The notes: generated by a model not told the origin, from the letters alone. A stretch of DNA of 64,000 nt from Colwellia sp. (GCA_013215465.1 JABSOW010000004.1:186001-250000); one strand, 5' to 3'. Positions 31,892 to 43,669 are shown, numbered from the stretch's first letter. Numbers and translations: made by a program.

Positions 31892-32487
31892 CCAGGCTAA
31901 ACTTTTTAGCCTTATTAACCCTGTTATTAGGTGCTATGGCTTACGGAATTATTGAGTGGCGTAACGGGCAAATAACTCCCGGCGAAAGTATTGAAAGTGA
32001 ATTAACCCCCGACTTTATTGCCGAAGCACTAAAAAGTAATATTTATACTCAACTAGGACAACTTTCCCACACAATTGTCGCTGATCGTATGGAGCACTAC
32101 GCTAAACTTGAAGTTACCCACTTTGAGTTACCAAATTACACCTTATATCCAACAAATAATACTCAATCAAAAACATCTTCTATTGAAAAGCAGAATTATC
32201 CATGGAAACTTAGCGCAAAAGAAGCGACACTGTATAAAAACAATAGGGTTATTTTAAATCATCGCGTACACTTAGCGGCTACCGATGAAAGTAGTTTAAT
32301 ACAAGAAATACATTGTAAATATTTAGAGTTAGATTTAAATACCAATATTATCAGTTCAGATCAAACCGTGATGGTACAAGGGAAAGACTTCATCATGTAT
32401 GGCTCTGGCTTGATAATTGACTTAAACACCAAACAAATGACACTGACAGAGCATGTACGCACCATTTATAAAAAAAATAATAGCTAA
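31888..32487 (+). CDS. lptC: LPS export protein LptC
   Basis: 199 aa single-TM protein between kdsC and lptA. Confidence 0.88.
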   Translation: MTRLNFLALLTLLLGAMAYGIIEWRNGQITPGESIESELTPDFIAEALKSNIYTQLGQLSHTIVADRMEHYAKLEVTHFELPNYTLYPTNNTQSKTSSIEKQNYPWKLSAKEATLYKNNRVILNHRVHLAATDESSLIQEIHCKYLELDLNTNIISSDQTVMVQGKDFIMYGSGLIIDLNTKQMTLTEHVRTIYKKNNS

Positions 32488-32494
32488 GCCCTTA

Positions 32495-33067
32495 ATGACA
32501 ATTAAAACGTTCATTACTGGTATATTGCTTACCTCACTGATTTTCGGTTTAGCAGCGCCTGCACATGCAGCTAAAAAAGATCTAAATCAAGAAATCACCA
32601 TTAAATCTAAACGTCAATCTGCTGACTTAAAAAACAAAATAGCGAGTTATTTAGATGATGTTAGCATCACCCAAGGCTCTATCTCTATTATTGCCGACAT
32701 AGTACAAGTTTATAGTACTATTGATAAAAAAACTGGTGTCAAATCTAACACTTATCTTGCCAAGGGCAAGCCTGCAATTTTCAAACAACAATTAGAAGAT
32801 GGTAGTTTAATTAGCTTACAAGCCAATGAGATAAAATATCAACCAGATCAACATAGTATTACCGTTTCAGGTAATGCTCAAGTAAAACAAGCCGGTAGTA
32901 AAATGAGTGGTGATATCATCACCTACAACACCTTAAGCGAAAAGTTAGAGGGACAAAGTAATAACGATGAACACGTTACTACCATTTTACAACCTGTCCA
33001 AATAAAAGCGCAACAAGATCGTTCAGAACTTAAAAAAAAGAAAGCGAATGACAGTGACAATAAATAA
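32495..33067 (+). CDS. lptA: LPS transport periplasmic protein LptA
   Basis: Start likely [12 protein letters not shown]; OstA-like [26 protein letters not shown]. Confidence 0.9.
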   Translation: MTIKTFITGILLTSLIFGLAAPAHAAKKDLNQEITIKSKRQSADLKNKIASYLDDVSITQGSISIIADIVQVYSTIDKKTGVKSNTYLAKGKPAIFKQQLEDGSLISLQANEIKYQPDQHSITVSGNAQVKQAGSKMSGDIITYNTLSEKLEGQSNNDEHVTTILQPVQIKAQQDRSELKKKKANDSDNK

Positions 33068-33830
33068 CGCAGCTCAAACTATCATCACTAATGGCAAGTT
33101 GGCAAAATCAACTTTAATTGCCCAAAACTTATCAAAATCTTATAAAAATAAACAAGTGGTTAAAAGCGTCAGTTTATCCGTTAGTGCTGGACAAATTGTT
33201 GGCTTATTAGGACCAAATGGTGCAGGTAAAACCACTTCTTTCTATATGATAGTCGGGCTAGTGCCCAATGATAATGGCAAAATAATTCTCAATAACGAAG
33301 ATGTCACGCTTGCACCTATGCACGAGCGAGCGCGTTTAGGTATAGGCTACTTACCACAAGAAGCGTCAATATTTAGAAAACTTACCGTGAGCGACAATAT
33401 TATGGCTATTTTGCAAACGCGAAAGGGCCTTAATGAACAAGACAGACAAGAAAAATTAGAACACCTACTGGAAGAATTTAATATCAGCCATATCAAAGAC
33501 AACTTAGGTATGAGTTTGTCTGGCGGAGAAAGGCGCCGAGTAGAAATTGCCCGAGCTCTTGCCGCCGAACCGAAATTCATCTTGCTTGATGAACCCTTTG
33601 CTGGGGTTGACCCTATCTCGGTTGGTGATATTAAAAAAATAATTATTCACCTGAAAGAGCGTGGTATTGGCATACTAATAACCGATCATAATGTCCGTGA
33701 AACACTTGATGTTTGTGAGCATGCTTATATTGTCAGCCATGGCGAAATAATCGCTGAAGGTGATGCGGATCAAATTCTTGCGAATCAAAAGGTAAGAGAT
33801 GTATACCTAGGTGAACAATTCACGTTATAG
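33048..33830 (+). CDS. lptB: LPS export ABC transporter ATP-binding protein LptB
   Basis: [34 protein letters not shown]. Confidence 0.96.
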   Translation: MTVTINNAAQTIITNGKLAKSTLIAQNLSKSYKNKQVVKSVSLSVSAGQIVGLLGPNGAGKTTSFYMIVGLVPNDNGKIILNNEDVTLAPMHERARLGIGYLPQEASIFRKLTVSDNIMAILQTRKGLNEQDRQEKLEHLLEEFNISHIKDNLGMSLSGGERRRVEIARALAAEPKFILLDEPFAGVDPISVGDIKKIIIHLKERGIGILITDHNVRETLDVCEHAYIVSHGEIIAEGDADQILANQKVRDVYLGEQFTL

Positions 33831-33937
33831 TTAACACATACATGGGTAACTTAAGCTATGCTTATTACGAAAGCAAATATTTACAAGCAAGCAAAGTTAA
33901 TAAAAGCAATAAGACAAATAGGATGTACATAAGGTAG

Positions 33938-35452
33938 ATGCGACCAACTCTGCAACTCCGTATAGGACAACAACTAACCATGACGCCACAACTGCAACAA
34001 GCTATCAAGCTATTGCAGTTGTCAACGTTAGAACTTCAACAAGAAATTCAAGAGATACTTGAAAGCAACCCTTTGCTTGAAGTTAACGAAGATCAAACGT
34101 CTGACTCAGATAATAATCCTGCCGATCGCCTCGAAGAAGCTTTTTCAACAACCGTAGCCGATACGCCAAAAGAAGTGACTGACGGTACAGAAGATGCTAC
34201 AGCAACTATTGATGAAATAAGTACCTCAGAAGCAATGGCAAAGAATGATATTCCTGAAGAATTAAATATCGATACTACTTGGGAAGAGAGCTATAGCGCA
34301 GGTGTATCTAATACGGGTGCTATCAGTAGCCCAAGTGAAGATTATACTTACCAAGGAGAAACTACTGATTCAATTCAAGATCACTTACTTTGGCAAATGC
34401 AATTAACGCCCTTTTCTGACACCGATAGAACGGTGGCCATTGCTATTATTGAAGCGGTTGATGATGCCGGTTACCTAACAGTTTCATGTGAAGATATTTT
34501 AGAAAGTGTTGGTATTGAAAACCTTGAACTAGATGAAGTAGCAGCGGTATTAAAACGTATCAATGTTTTTGATCCTATCGGCGTCGCCGCACCATCTATT
34601 GCGGATTGCTTATTAATTCAACTAAATCAATTTGACTCTAGTACGCCTTTCCTCAAAGAAAGTAAATTAATTATCAGCCAACATATTGATTTACTCGGTA
34701 ATCGCGATTACCGTCAACTGATGCGTAAAACGCGACTTAAAGAAGAGCAATTACGCGAGGTAATGCGTTTAATTCAAAGTTTAAACCCTCGCCCTGGTGA
34801 TGTGATAATTAAGGGCGATGATCAATATGTTATTCCAGATGTTACCGTTGAAAAGAAAAATGGTCGCTGGATTGTAGAATTAAACTCAGATACTGCGCCC
34901 AAGCTGTCGATCAATCAACAATACGCGGCAATGACAAAAACAACGAAATCATCCAGTGATGACGGTCAGTTTATTCGCGCAAACTTGCAAGAAGCTAAGT
35001 GGTTTATAAAAAGCTTAGAGTCACGCAACGATACTTTACTAAAAGTTTCAAATTGCATTGTACAACGCCAACAAGGCTTTTTAGAACATGGGGCAGAGGC
35101 AATGCGCCCTATGGTATTAAATGATATTGCTGAAGCAGTAGACATGCATGAGTCAACCATTTCACGAGTAACAACGCAAAAGTATATGCATACGCCAAGA
35201 GGAATTTTTGAATTGAAATATTTTTTCTCAAGCCATGTAAGTACCGAAAATGGTGGTGAATGTTCATCCACTGCGATTCGATCACTCATTAAGAAACTCA
35301 TTTTAGCGGAGATACCTGCTAAACCGCTAAGTGATAGTAAAATGGCCACATTATTGGCCGAGCAGGGAATTAACGTTGCTAGACGTACGATAGCCAAATA
35401 CCGAGAATCCTTGTCTATTCCGCCGTCTAATCAACGTAAGAGTTTACTCTAA
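33938..35452 (+). CDS. rpoN: RNA polymerase sigma-54 factor
   Basis: [31 protein letters not shown]; RpoN box [12 protein letters not shown]. Confidence 0.97.
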   Translation: MRPTLQLRIGQQLTMTPQLQQAIKLLQLSTLELQQEIQEILESNPLLEVNEDQTSDSDNNPADRLEEAFSTTVADTPKEVTDGTEDATATIDEISTSEAMAKNDIPEELNIDTTWEESYSAGVSNTGAISSPSEDYTYQGETTDSIQDHLLWQMQLTPFSDTDRTVAIAIIEAVDDAGYLTVSCEDILESVGIENLELDEVAAVLKRINVFDPIGVAAPSIADCLLIQLNQFDSSTPFLKESKLIISQHIDLLGNRDYRQLMRKTRLKEEQLREVMRLIQSLNPRPGDVIIKGDDQYVIPDVTVEKKNGRWIVELNSDTAPKLSINQQYAAMTKTTKSSSDDGQFIRANLQEAKWFIKSLESRNDTLLKVSNCIVQRQQGFLEHGAEAMRPMVLNDIAEAVDMHESTISRVTTQKYMHTPRGIFELKYFFSSHVSTENGGECSSTAIRSLIKKLILAEIPAKPLSDSKMATLLAEQGINVARRTIAKYRESLSIPPSNQRKSLL

Positions 35453-35484
35453 AACTTAATATCTGTATTTACCCTATAAGGAAC

Positions 35485-35778
35485 ATGCATATGCAAATTA
35501 ATCTTACTGGCCACCATGTAGAAGTAACTTCATCATTACGCGAATACGTTGATAATAAATTTGCCAAATTAGAACGACATTTCGATCATATCAATAATGT
35601 GCACGTAGTCTTAATCGTAGAAAAATTAAACCAAAAGGCCGAAGCAACTGTTCATATGAATGGCACGGAAGTTTTTGCTTCGGCAACGAATGCTGATATG
35701 TACGCTTCTATCGACACCTTAGTTGATAAATTAGATCGCCAGGTTCTCAAATACAAAGGCAAAATTTCGCAACATTAA
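35485..35778 (+). CDS. hpf: Ribosome hibernation promoting factor
   Basis: MQINLTGHHVEVTSSLREYVDNKFAKLERH. Confidence 0.95.
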   Translation: MHMQINLTGHHVEVTSSLREYVDNKFAKLERHFDHINNVHVVLIVEKLNQKAEATVHMNGTEVFASATNADMYASIDTLVDKLDRQVLKYKGKISQH

Positions 35779-35792
35779 CACCACAGAAACTT

Positions 35793-36242
35793 ATGACACT
35801 ACAAGACATCCTAACACTGGACTGCACTCAATGTGCAGTCCCTGCTAGCAGTAAAAAGCGCATTCTTGAACAAATTTGTCTACTTGCCGCCGAAAAAATA
35901 GGTAGTAGTGCAAGTGATTTATTAGAGAGCATACTTAATAGAGAAAAAATGGGCAGTACCGGTATAGGTAATGGTATTGCAATACCCCACGGTAGATTAA
36001 GTAACACAGATAAAGCGATGGCAGTGTTATTAACAACCGAACAAGCTATTGATTTTGATGCTATTGATAACAAAGCAGTTGATATTTTTATTTGTTTATT
36101 TGTTCCTCAAAATAGTACCCAAGAACACCTAAATACCTTGCAAAGTATTGCAAAATTATTCAGTGATAGAAAAACAGCCAAGCAAGTACGTAAATGTACC
36201 AACAACCAACAACTGTTCAATTTTATCCAACAAACGAATTAA
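35793..36242 (+). CDS. ptsN: PTS IIA-like nitrogen regulatory protein PtsN
   Basis: NREKMGSTGIGNGIAIPHGRL. Confidence 0.95.
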   Translation: MTLQDILTLDCTQCAVPASSKKRILEQICLLAAEKIGSSASDLLESILNREKMGSTGIGNGIAIPHGRLSNTDKAMAVLLTTEQAIDFDAIDNKAVDIFICLFVPQNSTQEHLNTLQSIAKLFSDRKTAKQVRKCTNNQQLFNFIQQTN

Positions 36243-36390
36243 GTTGCGAATACGGTAGCACTCGAAGTTAATATACTCATAACATAATCAAGAAAATAAT
36301 AAACTAAAATTAATTCAGCAAGTAAGTTAAATTACGAGTTGTAAATACAGTGTGCGAAACTAGAAAACTCGAAATTCGGAGCTTAAATAG

Positions 36391-37257
36391 ATGAAACTTA
36401 TTATTGTTAGTGGTCGCTCAGGCTCAGGTAAATCAGTAGCGTTAAGAGTGCTAGAAGATTTAGGTTATTACTGCGTAGACAATATACCCATTAATTTACT
36501 ACCAGCATTAACTCACACCGTTATTAATGACTATGAAAATGTTGCCGTAAGCTTAGACGTACGTAACCTACCCAAAGACCCCAACGATATTCCTGAAATT
36601 ATTGAATATCTTCCTAATGCTGTCGAAGTTAGCACACTTTATTTAGATGCCGATGATAACGAGCTTATTCGTCGCTTTAGCGAAACCCGTCGCTTACACC
36701 CCTTGATCAAAAAGAATATCGCGCTTGATCAAGCAATTGCTTTAGAAAAAGAATTATTAACTCCTATTTCAACCAATGCAGATTTATACATTAATACCAG
36801 CCAACTAACTCCACATCAGTTAGCGGACTTAGTTAGAGAGCGTATTTTAGGTAAAAAAACCGGTGCTATGGTTTTGGTGTTCGAATCATTTGGCTTTAAA
36901 CATGGTATACCTGCCGATGCTGATTATGTTTTTGATGCTCGATTTTTGCCAAACCCCTTCTGGGAAAAAGAGCTTAAACCTTATACTGGCTTAGAACAAC
37001 CGGTAAAAGATTTCCTTTCAAGCCAACCTATAGTGACCAAATTCGTTTGGCAAATTAATAGCTTTATGATGACTTGGCTACCACATTTAGAACGTAATAA
37101 TCGCAGCTACGTCACCATTGCTATTGGTTGTACCGGCGGTAAACATAGATCCGTTTATATTGCTGAACTGTTAGCAAATAACTTTCGTAAAGAGCAAAAA
37201 GACGTACAAACTCATCATCGAGATATTGAAAAAACAAAGCAATTGCCCTCTATATGA
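36391..37257 (+). CDS. rapZ: RNase adapter protein RapZ
   Basis: VSGRSGSGKSVALRVLEDLGYYCVDNIP; GCTGGKHRSVYIAE. Confidence 0.96.
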   Translation: MKLIIVSGRSGSGKSVALRVLEDLGYYCVDNIPINLLPALTHTVINDYENVAVSLDVRNLPKDPNDIPEIIEYLPNAVEVSTLYLDADDNELIRRFSETRRLHPLIKKNIALDQAIALEKELLTPISTNADLYINTSQLTPHQLADLVRERILGKKTGAMVLVFESFGFKHGIPADADYVFDARFLPNPFWEKELKPYTGLEQPVKDFLSSQPIVTKFVWQINSFMMTWLPHLERNNRSYVTIAIGCTGGKHRSVYIAELLANNFRKEQKDVQTHHRDIEKTKQLPSI

Positions 37258-37553
37258 CCATTGGAGCAAGCAATAACTCGATAATCGCCACCAAAGAATT
37301 AACTATTGTTAATAAATTAGGCCTACATGCCCGTGCTGCCAGTAAACTAGCACAACTTTGCCAACAATTTAGCGCAACTATCATCTTAGAGTTAGAGGAA
37401 AAAGAAGCCGATGCCAGTAGTATCATGGCGATAATGTTGCTAGCAGGGGGACAAGGAAAAAGAGTTAAAGTCACCGCGCAAGGAGCAGATGCGCCACAAG
37501 CATTACAAGCCATTAGCCAGCTGATCTCTGATAAATTTGATGAAGGTGAGTAA
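37254..37553 (+). CDS. ptsO: Phosphocarrier protein NPr (HPr family)
   Basis: LGLHARAASKLAQL; SIMAIMLLAGGQGKRVKV. Confidence 0.92.
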   Translation: MTIGASNNSIIATKELTIVNKLGLHARAASKLAQLCQQFSATIILELEEKEADASSIMAIMLLAGGQGKRVKVTAQGADAPQALQAISQLISDKFDEGE

Positions 37554-37651
37554 CAATAAGGTAACAAAAAACTGCTAAAATCACTAACTTACGATAAGCT
37601 AATGTAAGTTAGTCACATATCATGTAAACGCAGCGAATATACGTAATATTT

Positions 37652-39010
37652 ATGTCTGAAATTTTAGAAGCAGAAAATTTTCATCAAACTCTACATCAAG
37701 TCAATGAAGCGCTTGATAGTGGTATGTTTGTTTATGTGCGTAAATTATTACAAGGCATGTCTGCTTATGATTTAGCCTTGATCCTTGAGTCTTCAACTAC
37801 TAAAAGTCGCCAGGTTATATGGCAACTCATTGATATCGAACATCACGGTGAAATACTAGAAGAGCTAAACGAAGAAGTACGTAAAGGTATTTTACAAAGT
37901 ATGCGACCTGAAAAGCTGGCCGCTGTTGCTGAAGGTATGGATGTTGATGATATTGCCGAAGTATTACGTACTCTACCCAACGGTGTTTACCGTGAAGTTC
38001 TCAACTCAATGGACTCACAGGATAGAAGTCGAGTAGAAACGGCACTGTCTTATGAAGAAGACACTGCCGGTGGTATCATGAATACTGATACCATTACCTT
38101 ACGTCCTGAAGTCAGTGTTGATGTGGTACTACGTTATCTCCGGTTAAAAGGGCAATTACCGGAAGCAACTGACTCTTTTTATGTAGTTGACAGAAATAAT
38201 TTTTTTATTGGTGCAGTATCACTAGCAGCCATAGTTACCGCGCAACCAGACATCATCATTTCAACCCTTATAGATGCAGAAACTGAAGCGGTTCAAGCTG
38301 ATATGGACGAACAAGAAGTGGCGCAATTATTTGAACGCCATGACTGGTTCTCAGCCCCAATAGTCGACAAAAACGGGCATTTACTTGGGCGGATAACCAT
38401 AGACGATGTGATTGATATTATTCGTGAAAATGCCGAGCATTCGATGATGAGTATGGCTGGTTTAGGTGATGAAGCGGATACCTTTGCGCCAGTAATAAAA
38501 AGTACTAAACAGCGTTCCTTATGGTTAGGGGTAAACTTAATCACCGCGTTATTAGCCGTAGCAGTTACCAGTATGTTTGAAGGGATTTTTCAGCAATTAG
38601 CTATTTTAGCGGTACTAAACTCACTGGTGCCAAGTATGGGGGGAGTTGCGGGCAATCAAACATTAACCTTGGTTATTCGTGGTATGGCACTAGGTCATGT
38701 TGGTGACAGTAACGCTCGAGCGTTGCTCAACAAAGAAGTCGCGATTGGTTTTCTTAATGGCATCATATGGGCACTATTAATTGCCACCTTTGTTTCTATT
38801 TGGAAGCAAGATTTAATGTTAGGTGGCGTGATAGCTTTTGCTATGCTAATGAACATGACTGCCGCAGGTTTGGCAGGCGTATCTATACCGTTAATGTTAA
38901 AACGTTTTAACATTGATCCGGCCTTAGCGGGTAGCGTGATTATCACTACCGTTACCGATGTAGTAGGGATTTTTGCTTTTTTGGGTACCGCAACCCTATT
39001 ATTAACTTAA
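37652..39010 (+). CDS. mgtE: Magnesium transporter MgtE
   Basis: MgtE_N, CBS pair and TM domain; SMGGVAGNQTLTLVIRGMALG. Confidence 0.95.
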   Translation: MSEILEAENFHQTLHQVNEALDSGMFVYVRKLLQGMSAYDLALILESSTTKSRQVIWQLIDIEHHGEILEELNEEVRKGILQSMRPEKLAAVAEGMDVDDIAEVLRTLPNGVYREVLNSMDSQDRSRVETALSYEEDTAGGIMNTDTITLRPEVSVDVVLRYLRLKGQLPEATDSFYVVDRNNFFIGAVSLAAIVTAQPDIIISTLIDAETEAVQADMDEQEVAQLFERHDWFSAPIVDKNGHLLGRITIDDVIDIIRENAEHSMMSMAGLGDEADTFAPVIKSTKQRSLWLGVNLITALLAVAVTSMFEGIFQQLAILAVLNSLVPSMGGVAGNQTLTLVIRGMALGHVGDSNARALLNKEVAIGFLNGIIWALLIATFVSIWKQDLMLGGVIAFAMLMNMTAAGLAGVSIPLMLKRFNIDPALAGSVIITTVTDVVGIFAFLGTATLLLT

Positions 39011-39034
39011 GAAGAGTTTAATTACGAGGCTTTT

Positions 39035-39112
39035 AGTTACGAGCAAGAAAGTTTCGAGTAGCGAAGAAATAAATAAAAAATTTTCAACACTATTACTTCT
39101 TTGCTCGTAACT
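39035..39112. repeat. Imperfect palindrome AGTTACGAGCAAGAAAG...CTTCTTTGCTCGTAACT between convergent genes
   Basis: 17-bp arms, 15/17 matching. Confidence 0.8.
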
Positions 39113-39136
39113 AGTCACTCGACACTGCTCGGCTAT

Positions 39137-40516
39137 CTACTGCCCTGCTATTTGCATTTCGTCAATGAGTATCGAACCTGTGCCAATACTACCGTGCTTA
39201 TCAATATCTGAGCCTACGGCGATAATGCCTTTAAACATTTTCGTTAGGTTACCGGCAATAGTGATTTCACTTACAGGATAAGCCAACTCACCGTTTTCTA
39301 CCCAAAAACCTGCTGCACCACGAGAGTAATCGCCATTGAGAACATTAACACCTTGACCCATTAATTCGGTAACTAATAACCCTGTGCCTAAAATTTTTAA
39401 CATGGCATCAAAATCGGCACTGACACAGCCTTTTGTCTGAGCATTTTTATCCTTAACTAACCAATTGTGAATACCACCCGCGTGACCCGTGGTCGTAAGT
39501 CCTAACTTGCGTGCTGAATAACTGGTTAATAAGTAAGTTTGTAAAGCGCCATCAAGAATAATATCTCGGTCTTGAGTAAGTACCCCCTCACTATCAAAGG
39601 CACTACTTGCTAACGCTTTTTTGATATGCGGGCGCTCTACAATAGTTAAAAACTCAGGAAATACCTCTTTTCCTAACGCATCAAGTAAAAAAGATGATTT
39701 ACGATATAAATTCCCTCCACTAATCGCAGCAATAAAATGCCCCCAAAGCGTATTAGCAATATCGGCGCGAAACAATACAGGCACTTTTTGTGTCGATAAT
39801 TTTTGTGGATTTAACCGTGAGAGTACTTCACTAGCCGCTTTTTTACCGATACTAATACCACTATCTAGCAGCGCAAAGTCACGATTAACATCATAAGCAT
39901 AGTCTCGTTGCATTTCATCATCGCTGCCAGCAATAACTACACAGCTTAAGCTATGGCGAGAGCTTGGGTAACCGACTAACTGGCCATTACTGTTACCGTA
40001 AACTTTAAAACCTGAAAAACAATCTAAGCTAGCACCATCTGAATTTGTAATTCGGCTATCACTGTCTAATGCGCTTTGTTCACATTCTTTAGCAATTTCT
40101 ATCGCTTGCTCGGTAGTGAGCTCTTTCGGATGATATAGATCTAGATCGATTGACTGCATCGCTAATAGCGCTTTATCAGCTAAACCAGAGCAATCATCAA
40201 CCGACGTATATTTAGCAATATTAACAGCCGCCTCAACAGCTTGAGCTAGTGCTTTTTCTGATAAATCAGCCGTAGAGGCACTACCTTTTCGCCCTTGTTG
40301 GTAAACGGTAATACCTAAAGCACCGTCGTTGGTAAATTCAACATTTTCGACTTCACCAAGGCGAGTACCTACACTTAAACCTTGTTGGCGACTCATGGCT
40401 ACTTCTGCACCATCGGCTCCTAATGATTTAGCTAATTCAAGTACTTGCGCAACTCTTACTTTTACTTGGTCAAGTTGTTCGATTAATGGGTCACTAAATT
40501 GTTTTGCTTGGCTCAT
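39137..40516 (-). CDS. pmbA: Metalloprotease PmbA (TldE)
   Basis: LGLTTTGHAGGIHNWLV; NGDYSRGAAGFWVENGELAYPVSEITIAGNL. Confidence 0.95.
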   Translation of the reverse strand: MSQAKQFSDPLIEQLDQVKVRVAQVLELAKSLGADGAEVAMSRQQGLSVGTRLGEVENVEFTNDGALGITVYQQGRKGSASTADLSEKALAQAVEAAVNIAKYTSVDDCSGLADKALLAMQSIDLDLYHPKELTTEQAIEIAKECEQSALDSDSRITNSDGASLDCFSGFKVYGNSNGQLVGYPSSRHSLSCVVIAGSDDEMQRDYAYDVNRDFALLDSGISIGKKAASEVLSRLNPQKLSTQKVPVLFRADIANTLWGHFIAAISGGNLYRKSSFLLDALGKEVFPEFLTIVERPHIKKALASSAFDSEGVLTQDRDIILDGALQTYLLTSYSARKLGLTTTGHAGGIHNWLVKDKNAQTKGCVSADFDAMLKILGTGLLVTELMGQGVNVLNGDYSRGAAGFWVENGELAYPVSEITIAGNLTKMFKGIIAVGSDIDKHGSIGTGSILIDEMQIAGQ

Positions 40517-40612
40517 AGTTTTTTGTCTACTTCGGCTTTTAAAATATCAACTTTATTAATTTTTAAGTATAATAAAGATATTAATTAAAATTAACTTATA
40601 TTAACAACCATT

Positions 40613-41137
40613 ATGCCCCAGTCAGCCAACGATATCGACGGTTTATCCTCGGAAATAGACCAAGAATTGAAGAGTAAAACCGAAATTAAAAGAGAAATGC
40701 ATCAATTGCAGGATTTCGGCCAAAAATTAGTAGAAATGTCTAAACACCAACGTAGTCGCTTACCACTAACCGAAGAGTTAAAATACGCGATGGTTGTGGC
40801 TGATAGAATTAGAAATAAACATGAAGCACTACGTCGTCATATCCGCCATATTGCCAAGATATTATTAGAAACCGATCTTGCTCCCATTCATCAAGCTATT
40901 GATGTTATGGCAAATAAACATCAACAAGAAACCGCTAAATTTTTACGCTTAGAGGGCGTGAGAGATGAATTGATTGAACAAGGCAATGATGCTGTAGAAG
41001 CATTATTGACTGAATTTAAACAGATGGAGCGACAAAAACTAAAACAACTGGTTCGTCATGCTGCTAAAGAGAAAAAAGCAGAAAAAATAGGTAAACATTA
41101 CCGTAATTTATTCACTTACCTGAAAGAAAATAGTTAA
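40613..41137 (+). CDS. yjgA: Ribosome-associated protein YjgA/DarP
   Basis: 174 aa; KSKTEIKREMHQLQDFGQKLVEMSKHQRSRLPL; divergent from pmbA. Confidence 0.92.
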   Translation: MPQSANDIDGLSSEIDQELKSKTEIKREMHQLQDFGQKLVEMSKHQRSRLPLTEELKYAMVVADRIRNKHEALRRHIRHIAKILLETDLAPIHQAIDVMANKHQQETAKFLRLEGVRDELIEQGNDAVEALLTEFKQMERQKLKQLVRHAAKEKKAEKIGKHYRNLFTYLKENS

Positions 41138-41141
41138 AAAG

Positions 41142-41199
41142 TAGTGACGAGTAAACGAGTGACGAGTAAACGAGTGACGAGTAAACGAGTGACGAAAAC
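41142..41199. repeat. 15-bp tandem repeat (GAGTGACGAGTAAAC)x3.9
   Basis: Read directly from sequence. Confidence 0.95.
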
Positions 41200-41359
41200 A
41201 CCATATTCTCTACAAGTTGTCTTCGATACTCGTAACTATAAACTCGTTTACTAAATAGTTATGGACGAAAAGTTGTGAGTAATGGAAGTTGCGAGTTGCG
41301 CAAGCACCATACCCTCAACAAGTTGTCTTTGATACTCGTAACTATAAACTCGTCACTAA
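41199..41359. repeat. Direct repeat pair of about 55 bp (41199-41253 and 41305-41359)
   Basis: CACCATANNCTCNACAAGTTGTCTTNGATACTCGTAACTATAAACTCGT in both copies. Confidence 0.9.
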
Positions 41360-41369
41360 GAACTGTTGT

Positions 41370-42824
41370 CTATTTCGTACCACCAATGGTTATTTCATCA
41401 ATTTTCAATGTTGGTTGACCAACGCCAACAGGAACGCTTTGACCATCTTTACCACAGACGCCAACACCCGCATCTAGTTTAAGATCATTACCTACCATAG
41501 AAACTTTTCTCATCGCCTCGGGGCCACTACCAATTAAAGTAGCACCTTTTATTGGTGTGGTAATTTCTCCGTTTTCAATTAAATAAGCTTCTGAGCTAGT
41601 AAAGACAAATTTACCCGAGGTAATATCCACTTGCCCACCAGCAAAGTTTGGTGCATAAATACCTTTCTTCACTGATTTAATAATATCTTCAGGGCTAGAT
41701 TCTCCGGCAAGCATATAAGTATTGGTCATACGCGGCATAGGCAAATGCGCATATGATTCACGACGACCATTACCTGTTGGTTTAACGCCCATTAATTTCG
41801 CGTTATGCTTATCTTGCATATAGCCTTTCAAAATACCCTTCTCGATCAATACATTATATTGCCCCGGTGTGCCTTCATCATCAATACTAACTGAGCCTCG
41901 ACGATTTTCCATGGTGCCATCATCAACAATAGTACAAAGAGTTGAGGTAACTTGCTGACCAACTTTTCCTGAAAAAGCCGATGAACCTTTACGGTTAAAG
42001 TCACCTTCTAAACCATGACCAACCGCTTCATGTAATAACACGCCTGGCCAACCGGCACCAAGTACTACTGGAAAAGTGCCTGCGGGTGCATCAACGGCAA
42101 CTAAATTAACCAAGGCTTGACGTACCGCTTCTTCAGCATACGTTAAATACCGGGCTTGTCCTTGTCCAGCAGCATTATTTTCAGATTCAAAAAAATAGCT
42201 ATAATCAGTTCTAGCGCCGCCTCCGGCACTAGCCCGTTCACGTTTACCGTTTTCTTCCACTAATACAGAACAGTTCAAACGCACTAAAGGACGAATATCA
42301 GTGGCATAGGTGCCATCACTAGCCGCGACTAATATTTTTTCATATACACCAGATAAGCTAACAATAACCTGACTGACGCGACTATCTACTTGTCTGGCGT
42401 GTGCTTCAACTTGGTGTAACAAATCAATTTTTTGCTCTTGCGTTAAGCTACCAAGCGGCTCAATTGCTTGATATATTTTAATAGGAGACTGGCGTTTAAA
42501 TGCTTGAACTTGTGCACCTTTACCACTGTCAGCAATGCCTTTAGCCGCATCTGCTGCTTGCTGAAGCGCTAATGGCGAAATATCATCAGAATAAGCAAAG
42601 CCTGTTTTCTCACCAGAAATAGCCCGTACGCCAACCCCTCGCTCCATATTGTATGAGCCTTCTTTAACGATGCCGTCTTCAAGCATCCAAGATTCATGTT
42701 GGCTAGATTGAAAATACAAATCAGCAAAATCTACTTGTCGTCCCATCATGCTTTTCAATATTTTAGATAAAATAGCATCATCAATGTGGCTATCGGCTAA
42801 TAGGGCTTGCTCAACATTATTCAT
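41370..42824 (-). CDS. tldD: Metalloprotease TldD
   Basis: [26 protein letters not shown]. Confidence 0.96.
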   Translation of the reverse strand: MNNVEQALLADSHIDDAILSKILKSMMGRQVDFADLYFQSSQHESWMLEDGIVKEGSYNMERGVGVRAISGEKTGFAYSDDISPLALQQAADAAKGIADSGKGAQVQAFKRQSPIKIYQAIEPLGSLTQEQKIDLLHQVEAHARQVDSRVSQVIVSLSGVYEKILVAASDGTYATDIRPLVRLNCSVLVEENGKRERASAGGGARTDYSYFFESENNAAGQGQARYLTYAEEAVRQALVNLVAVDAPAGTFPVVLGAGWPGVLLHEAVGHGLEGDFNRKGSSAFSGKVGQQVTSTLCTIVDDGTMENRRGSVSIDDEGTPGQYNVLIEKGILKGYMQDKHNAKLMGVKPTGNGRRESYAHLPMPRMTNTYMLAGESSPEDIIKSVKKGIYAPNFAGGQVDITSGKFVFTSSEAYLIENGEITTPIKGATLIGSGPEAMRKVSMVGNDLKLDAGVGVCGKDGQSVPVGVGQPTLKIDEITIGGTK

Positions 42825-42838
42825 TTAAAACTCGATTT

Positions 42839-43669
42839 TTAATTGGATATTAAAGCATGCTTTAATGGCATACTTGTTCGTATTCTCTGTATTTCTAGGG
42901 GGATAAAATCACTAGTAATAATCCCTTCGCCTTGTGCAAGGTAAGCTAATATTTCACCCCAAGGGCTAATGATCATTGAATGCCCCCATGTTTCTCGGCC
43001 GTTAGCATGTACACCTTCTTGCCCAGCAGCAATAATGTATACTTGGTTTTCAATCGCTCTGGCCTGTAATAATGTTTGCCAATGTGCCTTGCCTGTTACG
43101 CGAGTAAATGCGCTCGGCACGGTAATAATATCCGCACCTAACTCGCTAAGTTTTTGATACAAACTAGGAAAACGTATATCAAAGCATACCGACAAACCAA
43201 TATTTGCTATTGATGTTTTTGCCACGCAAGCTTTATCACCCGCTTGAGTATAACGAGATTCACAATAGGTCTTGGCATTATCAGCAACATTGACATCAAA
43301 CAAATGAATTTTATCATAACTGGTAATAAGTTCACCGCGTGAATTAAAAATACAGCTGGTATTAGTAAACTTATCGCCACTTTCAGTAACTACCGGAATA
43401 GTGCCGCCAATAAGGGTAACCTTATATTGCTTAGCTAACTGACTTAAGGCTAATTGCAGTTCATTATTATTTTTTGATTGCTGGGCTAGTGATAGCTGCG
43501 CTTGATCATTGGCACCAAAAAACAAACAACACTCTGGCAGCACCACAATATGCTCAACTTCTCCGTTGTTTTCTAGCGGTATTAGTTTTGCTAACTGCTT
43601 AGTGATCGCTTTAATATTCTGTTCAACATCTGGCGTAGAGTTAAGTTGAATAGCACTGAGCTTAACCAT
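42839..43669 (-). CDS. Carbon-nitrogen hydrolase (nitrilase/omega-amidase family)
   Basis: VVLPECCLFFG, YDKIHLFDVN, LSVCFDIRFPSLYQKL. Confidence 0.92.
   Translation of the reverse strand: MVKLSAIQLNSTPDVEQNIKAITKQLAKLIPLENNGEVEHIVVLPECCLFFGANDQAQLSLAQQSKNNNELQLALSQLAKQYKVTLIGGTIPVVTESGDKFTNTSCIFNSRGELITSYDKIHLFDVNVADNAKTYCESRYTQAGDKACVAKTSIANIGLSVCFDIRFPSLYQKLSELGADIITVPSAFTRVTGKAHWQTLLQARAIENQVYIIAAGQEGVHANGRETWGHSMIISPWGEILAYLAQGEGIITSDFIPLEIQRIRTSMPLKHALISN

Noticed and set aside
34966-35397. 143-aa antisense ORF within rpoN
   Set aside because: Fully overlaps a well-conserved gene, with no RBS or family features; likewise other antisense ORFs (e.g. 183-428, 30761-31093, 43683-43943, 45799-46140).
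37583-37613. Mg-sensing riboswitch (M-box) upstream of mgtE
   Set aside because: Only a 10-bp hairpin (ACTAACTTAC...GTAAGTTAGT) in a 98-bp leader; too short for an M-box and no conserved core recognised.
41142-41199. CRISPR-like array
   Set aside because: Contiguous 15-bp tandem repeats without spacers and no cas genes.
41289-41477. 62-aa ORF over the yjgA-tldD repeat region
   Set aside because: Made of repeat sequence and the antisense tldD 3' end; no coding signature.
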